NCBI GenBank assembly: GCA_966211815.1
Contig: CBIHOD010000004.1
Coordinates: 62,001 to 126,000 of the forward strand
Source: JANPCX01 sp966211815
GTDB lineage: Bacteria; Pseudomonadota; Gammaproteobacteria; Burkholderiales; Burkholderiaceae_C
DNA length: 64,000 nucleotides
Direction of reading: 5' to 3'
Shown here: positions 43,987 to 52,262 of the stretch, piece by piece
Position numbering within the stretch: position 1 is the first letter of the stretch
How the letters are laid out: every line of letters begins with the position of its first letter
Program-made: the position numbers and the translations under genes
The notes under the pieces: model-generated
Databases searched by the model: none
What the model was told of the DNA's origin: nothing
The model's input: only the letters and a program-made list of their open reading frames with translations

Positions 43987-44448
43987 TCAGCGGCTTCCCG
44001 TCGAACCGAAGCCGCCAGCGCCCCGCTCCGAGGACTCGAAGGAGTCGACCCGGCGGAAACGCGCCTGCACCACCGGCACGATCACGAGCTGGGCGATGCG
44101 TTCCATCGGCTCGACCGTGAACACCGCCTGGCCGCGGTTCCAGCAACTGACCATCAGCGGGCCCTGGTAGTCGGAATCGATCAATCCCACCAGGTTGCCC
44201 AGCACGATGCCGTGCTTGTGGCCCAGGCCGGAGCGCGGCAGGATCATCGCCGCCAGGCCCGGGTCGCCGATGTGGATGGACAGGCCGGTCGGGATGAGCG
44301 CGGTCTGGCCCGGTTCCAGCACCAGGGCCCGGTCCAGGCAGGCGCGCAGGTCGAGCCCGGCGCTGCCCGGCGTGGCGTAGCGGGGTTGCAGTTCTTCGAA
44401 GCGCTCGGCCAGGCGGGCGTCGAGCACTTTCACGTCGATCGTGGTCAT
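43987..44448 (-). CDS. dut: dUTP diphosphatase
   Basis: 153-residue trimeric dUTPase. All five family motifs are present: ATPGSAGLDLRAC, PRSGLGHKHGIVLGN, NLVGLIDSDYQGPL, EPMERIAQLVIVPV and the C-terminal ERGAGGFGSTG that closes over the substrate. It hydrolyses dUTP to dUMP, preventing uracil incorporation and supplying thymidylate synthesis. It follows coaBC by 25 bases on the same strand, the classic dfp-dut pairing. Confidence 0.96.
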   Translation of the reverse strand: MTTIDVKVLDARLAERFEELQPRYATPGSAGLDLRACLDRALVLEPGQTALIPTGLSIHIGDPGLAAMILPRSGLGHKHGIVLGNLVGLIDSDYQGPLMVSCWNRGQAVFTVEPMERIAQLVIVPVVQARFRRVDSFESSERGAGGFGSTGSR

Positions 44449-44473
44449 GTTGGCGTGGTGGGTGGTTGAAACG

Positions 44474-45703
44474 TCAGGCGGCGGCCACGCGGCGCGCGAT
44501 CTCGGCCACGAGCTGGCGGGCCAGGGCGAGCTTGCCGGCGCGCGGCAGCTCTCGGTGGCCGGCGGCGTCGACGAGTGTCAACGCGTTGTCGTCCTGGCCG
44601 AAAGTGGCGGGCCCCAGGTTGCCGACCACCAGGGGCAGGCGCTTGCGCTGGAGCTTTTCCCGGGCGTGCTTGAGGAGGTCGTGGCTCTCCGCGGCGAAGC
44701 CGACGCAGAACGGCGGGTTCGGGCCGAGGGACACCGAGGCGAGGATGTCGGTGTTCTCGGTCAGCTCGAAGGTGGGCGCCACCTTGCCGCCGTTCTTCTT
44801 GATCTTCTGGTCGGACAGTTGCGCGGGCCGCCAGTCGGCCACCGCCGCGGTCGCGACGAACACTTGCGATGACGCCGAACGCGCAGACACGGCGGCGAGC
44901 ATTTGTTCGGCGGTCTGGACGTCCACGCGCCGCACGCCGCGCGGCGTGGGCAGGTGCACCGGCCCGGCCACCAGCGTGACGTCGGCGCCCGCCTCGCGCG
45001 CGGCGCGCGCCAGCGCGAAGCCCATCTTGCCGCTGGAGCGGTTGGTGATGCCGCGCACCGGGTCGATCGGCTCGAAAGTCGGGCCCGCGGTGATCAACCA
45101 CCGCTGGCCGACCAGCGGCTTGGGCTGGAAGAAGGCGACCACTTCTTCGAGCAGTTCCTCCGCCTCCAGCATGCGGCCGTCGCCCACTTCGCCGCAGGCC
45201 TGGTCGCCGTGGTCCGGGCCGAGCAGCACGGCGCCGTCGGCGCGCAACTGGTCGGCGTTGCGCCGGGTGGCCGGGTGGCTCCACATCTCGCGGTTCATCG
45301 CCGGCGCCAGCAGCAGCGGGCAGCGTTCCGCCGGTCGAGCCAGGCACAAGAGGCTCAGCAGCTCGTCGGCCCGGCCCTGCGCGAGCTTGGCCATGAAGTC
45401 GGCGCTGGCCGGCGCGACCAGCACCGCGTCGGCTTCGCGCGTGAGGTTGATGTGGGCCATGTTGTTGGCTTCGCGCGCGTCCCACTGGCTGCCGAAGACG
45501 GGGTTCTGCGACAGCGCCTGCATCGTCACCGGCGTGATGAAGTGTTCCGCAGCCTCGGTCATCACGACGCGCACCGAAGCGCCGGCCTTGACCAGCGCGC
45601 GCGTCAACTCGGCCGACTTGTAGCAGGCGATGCCGCCCGACAACCCGAGCACCAGCCGCTTGCCGGCGAGTTCTTGTCCTGTCGAGGTGGGGGGCGTGGG
45701 CAT
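44474..45703 (-). CDS. coaBC: bifunctional phosphopantothenoylcysteine synthase/decarboxylase
   Basis: 409-residue fusion enzyme of coenzyme A synthesis. The N-terminal CoaC half is a flavoprotein decarboxylase with the catalytic histidine in NNMAHINLT and the substrate clamp APAMNREMW. The C-terminal CoaB half joins 4'-phosphopantothenate to cysteine using CTP, with GPTFEPIDPVRGITNRSSGKMG and the SDQKIKKNGG lysine motif. Normal length. Followed by dut. The 128-base gap upstream of its start contains nothing recognised. Confidence 0.95.
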   Translation of the reverse strand: MPTPPTSTGQELAGKRLVLGLSGGIACYKSAELTRALVKAGASVRVVMTEAAEHFITPVTMQALSQNPVFGSQWDAREANNMAHINLTREADAVLVAPASADFMAKLAQGRADELLSLLCLARPAERCPLLLAPAMNREMWSHPATRRNADQLRADGAVLLGPDHGDQACGEVGDGRMLEAEELLEEVVAFFQPKPLVGQRWLITAGPTFEPIDPVRGITNRSSGKMGFALARAAREAGADVTLVAGPVHLPTPRGVRRVDVQTAEQMLAAVSARSASSQVFVATAAVADWRPAQLSDQKIKKNGGKVAPTFELTENTDILASVSLGPNPPFCVGFAAESHDLLKHAREKLQRKRLPLVVGNLGPATFGQDDNALTLVDAAGHRELPRAGKLALARQLVAEIARRVAAA

Positions 45704-45831
45704 CGGTCTGTCCAGGAAGTGGGAGGAGGGAATGCGAGCCGGGATTGTGGCCGAAGCCGGCCCGGCGTTCTCAGCGGATGCGCTCCAGCGCGGCGCTGGG
45801 GCATGGCCTCGCGCTAAGGGTCACGCGACGC

Positions 45832-46257
45832 CTATTCCCGCGGCGGCCGACCGACACGCCGAGCGGTTTGCGACAGACCGATGACGGCGCCGGCCGCGCC
45901 CAGCACCAGCGGCAGGCTGAACAAGGCACGCATCCCCCAGCCGAGCTGCCCCGACAGGTGGACGAACCACATGAGCGGCCCGAGGAAGGCCGCCAGCAGC
46001 ACCGCGCCGTTGGCCACATGCCACCAGCGCACCAGGGGCGCACGCGCCGCACGCAGGGCCAGACCAGCGCAGAAGAAGGCCAAGCCGAACGACGAACCCA
46101 GCCAGCGCCGCATGCCCTCGTCGAGCACCAGGGTCCGCCGTCGGAAAGGAACTTCCGGCAGGGCGGTCCAGGCCGACCAGGCCACGAGCAAACCCAAAGC
46201 CATGAAGACCCAGGCCAGCCAACGGGGCGCCTGGCGGGCGGAGGTCACGCGGGCCAT
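45832..46257 (-). CDS. four-helix membrane protein, hypothetical
   Basis: 141-residue membrane protein with four hydrophobic spans (WLAWVFMALGLLVAWSAW; GSSFGLAFFCAGLALRAAR; WHVANGAVLLAAFLGPLMWF; MRALFSLPLVLGAAGAVIGL). No family recognised. GGAGG eight bases upstream supports the ATG at 46257; an in-frame ATG at 46275 also exists. It lies between coaBC and the tautomerase gene, all on the minus strand, with a 51-base gap to the latter. No evidence for a substrate. Confidence 0.65.
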   Translation of the reverse strand: MARVTSARQAPRWLAWVFMALGLLVAWSAWTALPEVPFRRRTLVLDEGMRRWLGSSFGLAFFCAGLALRAARAPLVRWWHVANGAVLLAAFLGPLMWFVHLSGQLGWGMRALFSLPLVLGAAGAVIGLSQTARRVGRPPRE

Positions 46258-46308
46258 GGGCGCGCCCTCCCCCATCGGTGGTCCACGGTGGCCGGGTGGC
46301 GCCCAGCC

Positions 46309-46692
46309 TCACGGCGCATGGATCAACCTCCCGCCGCCGAACGACCAGTTCTCCCAGGCGGTCTCCTTGAAGCAGACCATCACGTTCTCCGGGTCGATGC
46401 CGGCCTGGGACAACGCCTCCATCAGTTCTGCAAGCAGTTTTTTCTTGACTTTGACGCTGCGGCCCACCGACCACAGGATCTCGACCAGCGCGAAGTCCGG
46501 ACCGCGGTCACTGGACAGATCGGGGTAGCGGGCATCGAAGCGGAAATCGTCGGCGTCCAGCTCGATGACGCGCTGGAACTTGTCGGTGGGCGGCACGCCG
46601 CTGGACACCAGTGCCGCGTGGACGGCGTCGAGCACCGTCGACTTGAAGGCGCTGGATTTCGGGCGGCGGACGGTCAATGTGACCAGGGGCAT
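46309..46692 (-). CDS. tautomerase family protein
   Basis: 127-residue tautomerase-superfamily protein of the longer Tautomerase_2 type. Pro2 (MPLVTLTVRR), which becomes the N-terminal catalytic base after Met removal, is present. A second half includes FALVEILWSVGRSVKVKKKLLAELMEAL and ENVMVCFKETAWENWSFGGG, the WSFxxG ending being typical. Substrate unknown. The start at 46692 is chosen for the Pro2 requirement; an open frame runs further upstream without homology. Confidence 0.87.
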   Translation of the reverse strand: MPLVTLTVRRPKSSAFKSTVLDAVHAALVSSGVPPTDKFQRVIELDADDFRFDARYPDLSSDRGPDFALVEILWSVGRSVKVKKKLLAELMEALSQAGIDPENVMVCFKETAWENWSFGGGRLIHAP

Positions 46693-46757
46693 GGGGGTCT
46701 CCTTGGTTTGTTCGGCCGGTGCGGGCAGTAGAACACAGGCCCGTCCGCCCGCCCGGC

Positions 46758-47645
46758 TCAAAGCACCCGTTCGGACACCACCTTGAAACCCACCCGGGGC
46801 ACCACGAAGCAGAACGGCGCGTCTTCCACGGGCCGCAGCGCGCGCGCCAATGGGCATTCACAGCCCGAGTCCGACAACGCTGCGGGCAATGCACCGTCCA
46901 GGTCGACCGGCAATTCGATCTCGGCGAAGGCCAGCCGGCCGTCCGCCAGCGGCGCGACCGCGGCGTCTTGCAAGGCGAGGAACCGCACGGCTTCGCGCCA
47001 GGTGCCGAAAGCACCGGCCCAGGCCGGGCCGAGCACGGGCGCGGGCCGAGGCGCGGACAACTCCACGGCGCAATCCAGGGCGGGCGCGCTGCCCGCGCCT
47101 GGGTCGATCCGGGTGCGCCACACATCGCCTTGCCTGCGGTGCGTGAAGGCCGCCGGCAAATGGGTGGGCAAGGCGTCGCTGAACAGCCGGGTGGCCAGCG
47201 CGTGCGGCAGGCTGCCGATCGCGTTTTTCAGGAAGAGAACCGTCGGCGCGCCCGGTGTTCCCGGCGGGGCGGTTTCGAGGTAGAGCCGCCAATTGCTCTG
47301 CAGCGGCGAAGGCAGGCAGCGCCTCAGCGGCCCCAAGGCGGCGGGGCCGAAATTCCCATGGCGGTAGCTGAGCACGGTGAAGGGCGTGAGGCCGCCGCGC
47401 TGCCACAGCCGCAGTCCGGCGGGCACCCAGGCCGCGCAGGCCTCCAACGGCGCAAGCCAGGTCAGGTAGACGACGTCGGTCACCTCGCTTTGCAGCGCCG
47501 GGAAAGGCAGCCGCGACATCGCAGCCCGCCGCCAGCGCGCCCAGGCGGCCGAGTTGGCCAGAGCCGAGAGGCGGCGGCCCATCCAACCGGGACGAGGATG
47601 CACGTAAGCGTTGTCGGGGGCGTGCGGCATCCAGGACGGCGTCAT
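46758..47645 (-). CDS. DUF2071-like (acetoacetate decarboxylase-fold) protein
   Basis: 295-residue protein resembling the DUF2071/YqjF group: EVTDVVYLTWLAPLEACAAWVPAGL, SYRHGNFGPAALGPLRRCLPSPLQSNWRLYLE, and a conserved middle around VLFLKNAIGS. These share a fold with acetoacetate decarboxylase, but no catalytic lysine is recognised, and the activity is unknown. It starts with ATG at 47645, overlapping by four bases the stop of the gene upstream (47642), so the two are co-translated. Assignment to the family is by eye and moderate. Confidence 0.65.
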   Translation of the reverse strand: MTPSWMPHAPDNAYVHPRPGWMGRRLSALANSAAWARWRRAAMSRLPFPALQSEVTDVVYLTWLAPLEACAAWVPAGLRLWQRGGLTPFTVLSYRHGNFGPAALGPLRRCLPSPLQSNWRLYLETAPPGTPGAPTVLFLKNAIGSLPHALATRLFSDALPTHLPAAFTHRRQGDVWRTRIDPGAGSAPALDCAVELSAPRPAPVLGPAWAGAFGTWREAVRFLALQDAAVAPLADGRLAFAEIELPVDLDGALPAALSDSGCECPLARALRPVEDAPFCFVVPRVGFKVVSERVL

Positions 47646-48304
47646 TCGGTCCCCGCGCCGCGCAGGCCCGCGGCGAATTCGAGGGCTTGGCGCAACTGGT
47701 CGCGCCGCCATTCGAAGGGCGGTGCCAGCGACGACACCGGCAGGGCGAACCAATGCGGGGCCGGCGCCTCGCAAGCCAGCTCGACCGCCTTCGGATGCGC
47801 CGCCTCGGCGGCCAGCGGCGTCCGCTGCAGCGCTTGCCAGAGCCCGTCAAAATCCCGCAGCGCCCTGGCCGGCTCGGGCGCCCGGAAAGCGCCGACCGAG
47901 CGCCAGGCGTTCACCGCGCCGACCTCGGTGAAAGCCACTTCGCGCCCCCAGCCCCGCAAGCCGGTGAGGCGGCCGAGGCGGGAGAAGAAATCCGCGCCGT
48001 CGACGGCGGTCTCCCATGCCGTCACGCAAGCCCGAGACCTGTCCCGCACTTCGGAAGCCGGCCCCGTCCAGCGCACGCCGAAGAACGCGCCGCCGAAAAA
48101 AGCTTCGAAGGCGACTTCAGCGGAATCGGCGAGAAAAGCATCGAGTTCGCCAGACGTCGGCGGCCGGTCGGCCGTGAAAGACCAGGCCGACTCCCAGGCG
48201 CCGTCCTTGGCGAACTGGCCGGTGGTGGGGCGGGATTGGAAGGCGGGGTGGTGGCGCACGGGCTGGTCCGCTGGCTGTGGGGACGGGTACGGATCATGCC
48301 CCAC
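47642..48304 (-). CDS. hypothetical protein, coupled to the DUF2071-like gene
   Basis: 220-residue soluble protein with no motif I recognise. It is rich in Ala, Phe and Trp, with segments FTADRPPTSGELDAFLADSAEVAFEAFF and PHWFALPVSSLAPPFEWRRDQLRQALEF. The only in-frame start is a GTG at 48304. Its stop codon overlaps the start of the DUF2071-like gene (ATGA), so the two probably work together. No signal peptide or membrane helix. Confidence 0.6.
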   Translation of the reverse strand: MGHDPYPSPQPADQPVRHHPAFQSRPTTGQFAKDGAWESAWSFTADRPPTSGELDAFLADSAEVAFEAFFGGAFFGVRWTGPASEVRDRSRACVTAWETAVDGADFFSRLGRLTGLRGWGREVAFTEVGAVNAWRSVGAFRAPEPARALRDFDGLWQALQRTPLAAEAAHPKAVELACEAPAPHWFALPVSSLAPPFEWRRDQLRQALEFAAGLRGAGTE

Positions 48305-48637
48305 GCGGGCGGAGTTCCCCCAACCCTTCGATTCCCGGTAGTCCGGGCAGATTTCACGCTTGGGCCCGGGTGGACAGCGCGGCCGGCACGTGTCCTGCTC
48401 GAGGGATGAAAACCGCCTGTTTGCACCAAATCAATGCGACGGCGGTCGATTGCTCGGGCGGTGCGCCCCACTCCTGGGCGATGCAAAGAACACCGGGAAC
48501 AGATGCGATGCCGTTTTTGATGGCCCCGTGCAAACCCTTGGCTCCTATCGTCGGCCGGGAATGAACAAGATGCCTTTTGTCGCTCCCACACCTGTCGCAG
48601 GCGCGGATCGGTTGATCTCCCCATTCCATTTGGAGCG
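48305..48637. other. gene-free stretch upstream of the cache-CheW gene
   Basis: 333 bases between divergent genes, with somewhat lower GC than the surroundings. No coding frame, tRNA, terminator or convincing promoter hexamers were recognised; control elements for both neighbours presumably lie here. Confidence 0.5.
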
Positions 48638-51283
48638 TTGAGCTTGGAAGAGAAAATTTGGCGGCGTGGCGTGCCCTTCTCCGCCGAGGTGGCTTCACTG
48701 GTGTCACGCATGCCCGCGGTCGACGAATACCGCGAAAGCCTGCTGCGCCTGCAAAGCGTCTGGGACAGCCTGTCGATGATGGGGCAGATGAGCGGCGCCG
48801 CGCCCGACATCGGCGACACCCGCAGCGCCTTCCAGTCGCTCACCGAGACGCTGCTGGACAACCTGGCCCGCCGGCTGCTGCTGAACGTCACGCGGCGCAT
48901 GCGCGGCCATGCGCAGGTGGCGATCGACATCCTGGTGCGCAACCTGTTCGAACGCACCGCCGACGTGGGCTTCCTGTCCACCGACGCGGTGCTGCGCCGC
49001 TATGTCGCCCACGCGGTGCGGGATGGTGGCGCGACCGCCCTGCCGGCCGAGCGCGAGGCCCTGGAAGCGCGCTTCAGGGCCTACGTCGCCAAATACTCGG
49101 TCTACGACGACATCGTGGCGCTGTCGACCCAGGGACGGGTTCTGGCCCGGTTGGCCCGGGACGCCGACCTGCCCCAGGCCGTGGCGCCAGGCCAGCAACC
49201 CTGGATGCGGCAGGCGCTGGACGGTGCCCCCTACGCCGAATTCCACGGCCCCTCGGCGCTGATGGGCGGCCGGGAAGCGCTGCTCTATGCCGCGGCCATC
49301 CGTGGCGAGCGCGGAGAGCCGATGGGTGTGCTGGCGCTGTCCTTCCGCTTCGACGACGAGATGGCGGGCATCTTCCGCAAGCTGCTGCCGCAGCAGGACA
49401 GCACGGTGCTGGCCCTGGTGAAACCGTCGGGCGAAGTGCTGGCCAGCTCGGACCCCTGGCAAGTCCCCCGCGGCGCGCCGCTGCCGGCCGCCTCGGGCGC
49501 CAGCCGGCAGCGGGTGCGCTTTTGCGGCCGCGACTACCTGTCGGCGATCACGCCGGCCACGGGCTATGAAGGCTATGCCGGCCCAGGCTGGTCGGCCCGG
49601 GCGATGGTGCCGGTCGACATGGCCTTCGAGATCGAAGGCGATCGGCGGGACGCCGCCGAATCCCAGGCGCTGGTTCAGTCCCTGGACAGCAAGGACCTGT
49701 TCGACGAAGAGCTGCGCGCCATCCCCGAGCAGGCGCGCCGGATCCAGGGCGACTTGTCGAGGCTGCTGTGGAACGGCAAGCTGCGCCAGTTGAGCCACGG
49801 CGGGTCGGTCGCTTTCGGGTCGACCTTGCTGCGCGAAATCGGCGGCACCGGCGAGCTGATCCGCCAGGTCTTCGAGCAAGCCTCGCAGAAGCTGCTGCGC
49901 GAAGCGCTCAACGCGGTTTTCGACGAGGCCGCCGACCACGCCGCGCTGGCCATCGACATCATGGACCGCAACCTCTACGAGCGCGCCAACGACTGCCGCT
50001 GGTGGGCCCTGGACGGCACGCTGAAGCGGGCGCTGTCGCGGCCCGGAGGCCTGGACGAGGGGGGGCGCGCCGAAGCCACCCAGGTGCTGCAGCACATCAA
50101 CGGCCTGTACACCGTGTATTCGCTGCTGGTGCTCTTCGACGCCGACCGGCGCGTGGTCGCGGTCTCCAAGCCCGGGTCGGCCGACGCCTGGGTCGGCCGA
50201 CCGCTGGACGACGCCTGGGCACACGAGGTGCTGGCCCTGCAGGACCCGGAACGCTACGTCATGAGCCCGCACGCGCCGCACGCGCTGTACGACGGGCGCG
50301 CCACCTACGTCTACGCCGCGCCCGTGCTGGGCGACGGGCCAGGCGCGCCGCAGGCGGTGGGCGGCGTGGCCATCGTGTTCGACGGCGAGCGCCAGTTCGC
50401 CGCCATGCTGCGAGACTCCCTCGCCGGGAGCGCCGGCGGAGGCGAGGGCAAAAATACGGGGCTATTGGTGACCCGCGGCGGGCGGGTCGTGGCCAGCACC
50501 GCCGTCCGCTGGCCGGTCGGCCAGCCCGGCCCTGCCCTCCCAAAGTTGCAGTCGCTGCAAGCGGGTCAGGGCCTGACCACGGTGATCGAGATCGACGGCG
50601 TGGCCTTCTGCGCCGGCGTCTGCATGTCTTCGGGCTACCGCGAATACCAGCATGCCGCCCCGTCGGGCGGCGAGCACGTCGCCGCGGTGATGCTGACGCG
50701 GCTCGGGGAAAAGCTTCGGGCCGAGGCCGGCCCGCCGCCGCTGTTCGAAGCCACCGCGGCGCCGGCGGGCGGCGGGGACGGCGCATTGGAAATCGCCGGA
50801 TTCCTGTCCGACGGGCTGTGGCTGGGCATGCCCAGCCGCAGTGTGGTGGAGGCCTTGTCGCAGGCCCGCATCGCGCCGCTACCGAACGCGCCGGCCCACC
50901 TGCCGGGCCTGCTGCCCTACGGCGACGCCCTGCTGCCCGTGGTGGACGTGGCCGCGCTGCGCGGCGGCCCGGGCGCGCGCGAGGCCGAGGATTCGCCGGT
51001 GATCGTCGTCCAGGCCGGCGACGGCCGTCGCTACGCGCTGAAGGTGCAGGCCCTCGGCCCGGTGTTCGACGCGGCCGCTGGCGACATCCAGCCCGCGGCC
51101 CAGACCGCCTGGGGCGGCAGCGGCGAGCGGCTGGTCAAGGGCCGCGGCCAGATGCTCACCCTGCTGGACGCCGATGCGTTGCTGGTCAGCGCGGGGCTGG
51201 CCGGCGCGCCGGCGGCACCGCCGCTTCCCATGCCGCTGTCGCAAGCGGCCGCGACGGCCGTGGCGCCGGCGATCACGGCCTGA
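48638..51283 (+). CDS. soluble double-cache protein with C-terminal CheW domain
   Basis: 881-residue protein without signal peptide or membrane helix. Two homologous halves are visible: AIDILVRNLFERTADVGFLSTD at about 95-116 and AIDIMDRNLYERANDCRWWALD at about 440-460, each followed by a cache-like sensor region (YSVYDDIVALSTQGRVLA; YTVYSLLVLFDADRRVVA). The last 150 residues are a CheW domain (FLSDGLWLGMPSRSVVEAL, GLLPYGDALLPVVDVAALRG). CheW couples receptors to CheA, so the protein may bring a cytoplasmic signal to a chemotaxis or related array. No chemotaxis genes are adjacent. Starts with TTG at 48638 after GGAG, or TTG at 48644. Confidence 0.8.
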   Translation: MSLEEKIWRRGVPFSAEVASLVSRMPAVDEYRESLLRLQSVWDSLSMMGQMSGAAPDIGDTRSAFQSLTETLLDNLARRLLLNVTRRMRGHAQVAIDILVRNLFERTADVGFLSTDAVLRRYVAHAVRDGGATALPAEREALEARFRAYVAKYSVYDDIVALSTQGRVLARLARDADLPQAVAPGQQPWMRQALDGAPYAEFHGPSALMGGREALLYAAAIRGERGEPMGVLALSFRFDDEMAGIFRKLLPQQDSTVLALVKPSGEVLASSDPWQVPRGAPLPAASGASRQRVRFCGRDYLSAITPATGYEGYAGPGWSARAMVPVDMAFEIEGDRRDAAESQALVQSLDSKDLFDEELRAIPEQARRIQGDLSRLLWNGKLRQLSHGGSVAFGSTLLREIGGTGELIRQVFEQASQKLLREALNAVFDEAADHAALAIDIMDRNLYERANDCRWWALDGTLKRALSRPGGLDEGGRAEATQVLQHINGLYTVYSLLVLFDADRRVVAVSKPGSADAWVGRPLDDAWAHEVLALQDPERYVMSPHAPHALYDGRATYVYAAPVLGDGPGAPQAVGGVAIVFDGERQFAAMLRDSLAGSAGGGEGKNTGLLVTRGGRVVASTAVRWPVGQPGPALPKLQSLQAGQGLTTVIEIDGVAFCAGVCMSSGYREYQHAAPSGGEHVAAVMLTRLGEKLRAEAGPPPLFEATAAPAGGGDGALEIAGFLSDGLWLGMPSRSVVEALSQARIAPLPNAPAHLPGLLPYGDALLPVVDVAALRGGPGAREAEDSPVIVVQAGDGRRYALKVQALGPVFDAAAGDIQPAAQTAWGGSGERLVKGRGQMLTLLDADALLVSAGLAGAPAAPPLPMPLSQAAATAVAPAITA

Positions 51284-51323
51284 ACGGCAGGCCGGGCCTG
51301 GGGCGGGCGCGCGCGCGCCGGCG

Positions 51324-52223
51324 CTACCGCGCTGCCAGGAAATCGCGCAATCGAAGCTTCGAGGGCGCCCGTGGCTGCGGGTGGCCTCCCCCGGGGACGC
51401 CCGGGGGGGGGTTCACGGCGTTGGCCACATCCGCCCGCCGCCGCGGCGGCGAGGCGGAATCGAAGCCATGGAAGGCGCCCAGGTAGACCTCCACTTCCGG
51501 CGCCACGCCGGCAGCCTCGCGTGCCAGCGCCTGGCACGGCCCGGGCGGCGTCCAGTCGTCGCTGCCTCCCAGCAGCATCAACAGCCTCGTGCCGCTGGCG
51601 TAGCCCCGCCGGCGCTCGGCCTCGCAGCCCGGATAGAAAGCGACGGCGAAAGCGGCGCGCACCTCGGCACCGCGCACCTCGGGGTGGTTCTCGTTGATGG
51701 CCGCCAGCACCGCGCTGCCGCCGTTGGACCAGCCCAGCAAGCCGAGCCGGCCGGCGTCGGTGCCGGGCTGGGCCGCGAGCCACGACAGCGCCGCCAGCGC
51801 ATCGCGCCGCCGCTGCAGCATGGTGACTTTGCGGCTGCCGAGCTTTTGCGTGCACAGCTCGCGTTCGCCCCGCGCGCCCAGGGAATCGACCACCAAGGCG
51901 CCGATCCCCAGGCCGCGCAGCAGCCCCGCGGCGGCGGTGTAGCGCGGCGCCAGGCCGCCTGACCGGTCGAAGGCGCCATCGCAACCGTGCAACAGCACCA
52001 TCGCGGGATGCCTGTCAGGGCCCACCCCGCCCTGCCCCCCTTGGCCTTGGGCAGGCGGCGCGGCGAACCAAAAAGCCCGGAGTTCGACCGCGGCGCCACC
52101 GTCCTGCCCGTCGTGGACGGCGATGCGGACGGGCTGCGGTGCCGGCGTGTCGGGCGGGGCGGCGGCCGCAAGAAGCGGTGCCAGCGGAAAGGCGGCGAAC
52201 CACCGCCAGGCTCGGGCTTTCAT
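51324..52223 (-). CDS. exported dienelactone-hydrolase-like alpha/beta hydrolase
   Basis: 299-residue alpha/beta hydrolase. A signal peptide is predicted (RWFAAFPLAPLLAAAAPPDTPA). The nucleophile elbow is GWSNGGSAVL, the acid Asp is in LLGGSDDWTPPGPC and the base His is in LGAFHGFDSAS, which is the dienelactone hydrolase spacing. The oxyanion region is MVLLHGCDGAF. Substrate unknown. The ATG at 52223 gives the signal peptide; a start at 52250 would not. It lies between the M48 protease gene (same strand) and the cache-CheW gene (convergent). Confidence 0.83.
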   Translation of the reverse strand: MKARAWRWFAAFPLAPLLAAAAPPDTPAPQPVRIAVHDGQDGGAAVELRAFWFAAPPAQGQGGQGGVGPDRHPAMVLLHGCDGAFDRSGGLAPRYTAAAGLLRGLGIGALVVDSLGARGERELCTQKLGSRKVTMLQRRRDALAALSWLAAQPGTDAGRLGLLGWSNGGSAVLAAINENHPEVRGAEVRAAFAVAFYPGCEAERRRGYASGTRLLMLLGGSDDWTPPGPCQALAREAAGVAPEVEVYLGAFHGFDSASPPRRRADVANAVNPPPGVPGGGHPQPRAPSKLRLRDFLAAR

Positions 52224-52262
52224 GGAACGCCTGTCCGGCGCGCCGGCCACGGCAGGCGCGCT

